Below are positions 5,499 through 5,595 of a stretch of 5,595 nucleotides of DNA, piece after piece. The translations under genes were made by a program, and so were the position numbers. Source of the stretch: Anaerolineales bacterium (GTDB lineage Bacteria > Chloroflexota > Anaerolineae > 4572-78 > J111). The stretch is taken from positions 1 to 5,595 of the forward strand of contig JAAUSP010000517.1 in assembly GCA_012032575.1 (NCBI GenBank), in the 5' to 3' direction. The number at the start of each line of letters is the position of its first letter. Within the stretch, counting starts at the first letter, position 1. A model generated the notes under the pieces. The model did no database searches and had not been told where the DNA came from. It saw only the letters and a program-made list of their open reading frames with translations.

Positions 5499-5595
5499 TC
5501 AGGCGACCAGCCCGTGACCGCCGCTGTCCATCAGCGCCAGCACGCTGGCTCCAACCAGCAGTGGCGGCACGACGGTTTGCCAGGCCGCCCCGGTT
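5499..5595 (-). CDS. C-terminal end of an upstream reading frame, membrane segment, partial
   Basis: This frame enters from the window edge and runs 31 codons to a TGA at 5499-5501. It includes a hydrophobic stretch, TVVPPLLVGASVLALM, followed by DSGGHGLVA. The hydrophobic run ending in a polar turn looks like a real transmembrane helix, and the other minus-strand frames over the same bases do not. It is either the end of a separate gene or, more likely, the continuation of the membrane protein at 5006-5458, separated from it by a one-base frame change between about 5502 and 5530. Confidence 0.4.
   Translation of the reverse strand, partial: TGAAWQTVVPPLLVGASVLALMDSGGHGLVA

Overview
All convincing genes in this window lie on the minus strand, so the gene order is read from high to low coordinates. 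Nothing here fixes the taxon. A GC-rich, membrane-signalling-rich bacterial segment with PRC-barrel proteins and intergenic short-period tandem/inverted repeats would fit an environmental Chloroflexota-type genome, but that is only an inference from general style. There are no rRNA, tRNA or CRISPR features and no transposase.

Layout in transcription order: (1) 5595-5006, the C-terminal part of a multi-spanning membrane protein of unknown function. Its upstream part appears in another reading frame, which suggests a frameshift or two abutting genes. (2) 5010-4850, a gap with inverted arrays of a 7-bp motif (RGTAGAC), then a good sigma70-type promoter carrying a dyad over its -35 box. (3) 4849-3413, a six-TM histidine kinase, joined by an ATGA stop/start overlap to (4) 3416-3006, a stand-alone receiver-domain response regulator, followed by a clear intrinsic terminator (2958-2988). 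(5) 2950-2853, a nested inverted-repeat element, next to a promoter for (6) 2800-2525, a small helical protein of unknown function. (7) 2513-2469, a perfect 21-bp-arm hairpin made of a different 7-bp motif. (8) 2454-658, a two-TM, double-RCK (TrkA-N/TrkA-C) potassium-channel-like protein with a non-canonical pore loop. (9) 591-557, another RGTAGAC array, then (10) 535 to the window start, a two-copy PRC-barrel protein that runs off the edge.

The kinase and receiver form one co-transcribed two-component unit. Kinase H238 would phosphorylate receiver D60, and as the receiver has no output domain the signal must pass to a partner outside this window. The small protein and the channel are probably co-transcribed, since only the repeat hairpin separates them. 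A functional link between the channel, the PRC-barrel protein and the two-component pair is not shown by the sequence.

The most unusual content is intergenic. Three unrelated short-period motifs (periods 7, 7 and 9) each form inverted, hairpin-capable structures, and they sit on functional sites: one supplies a gene's stop codon, one occupies the expected ribosome-binding region, and one abuts or contributes to a -35 box. I see no clearly new multi-gene system.
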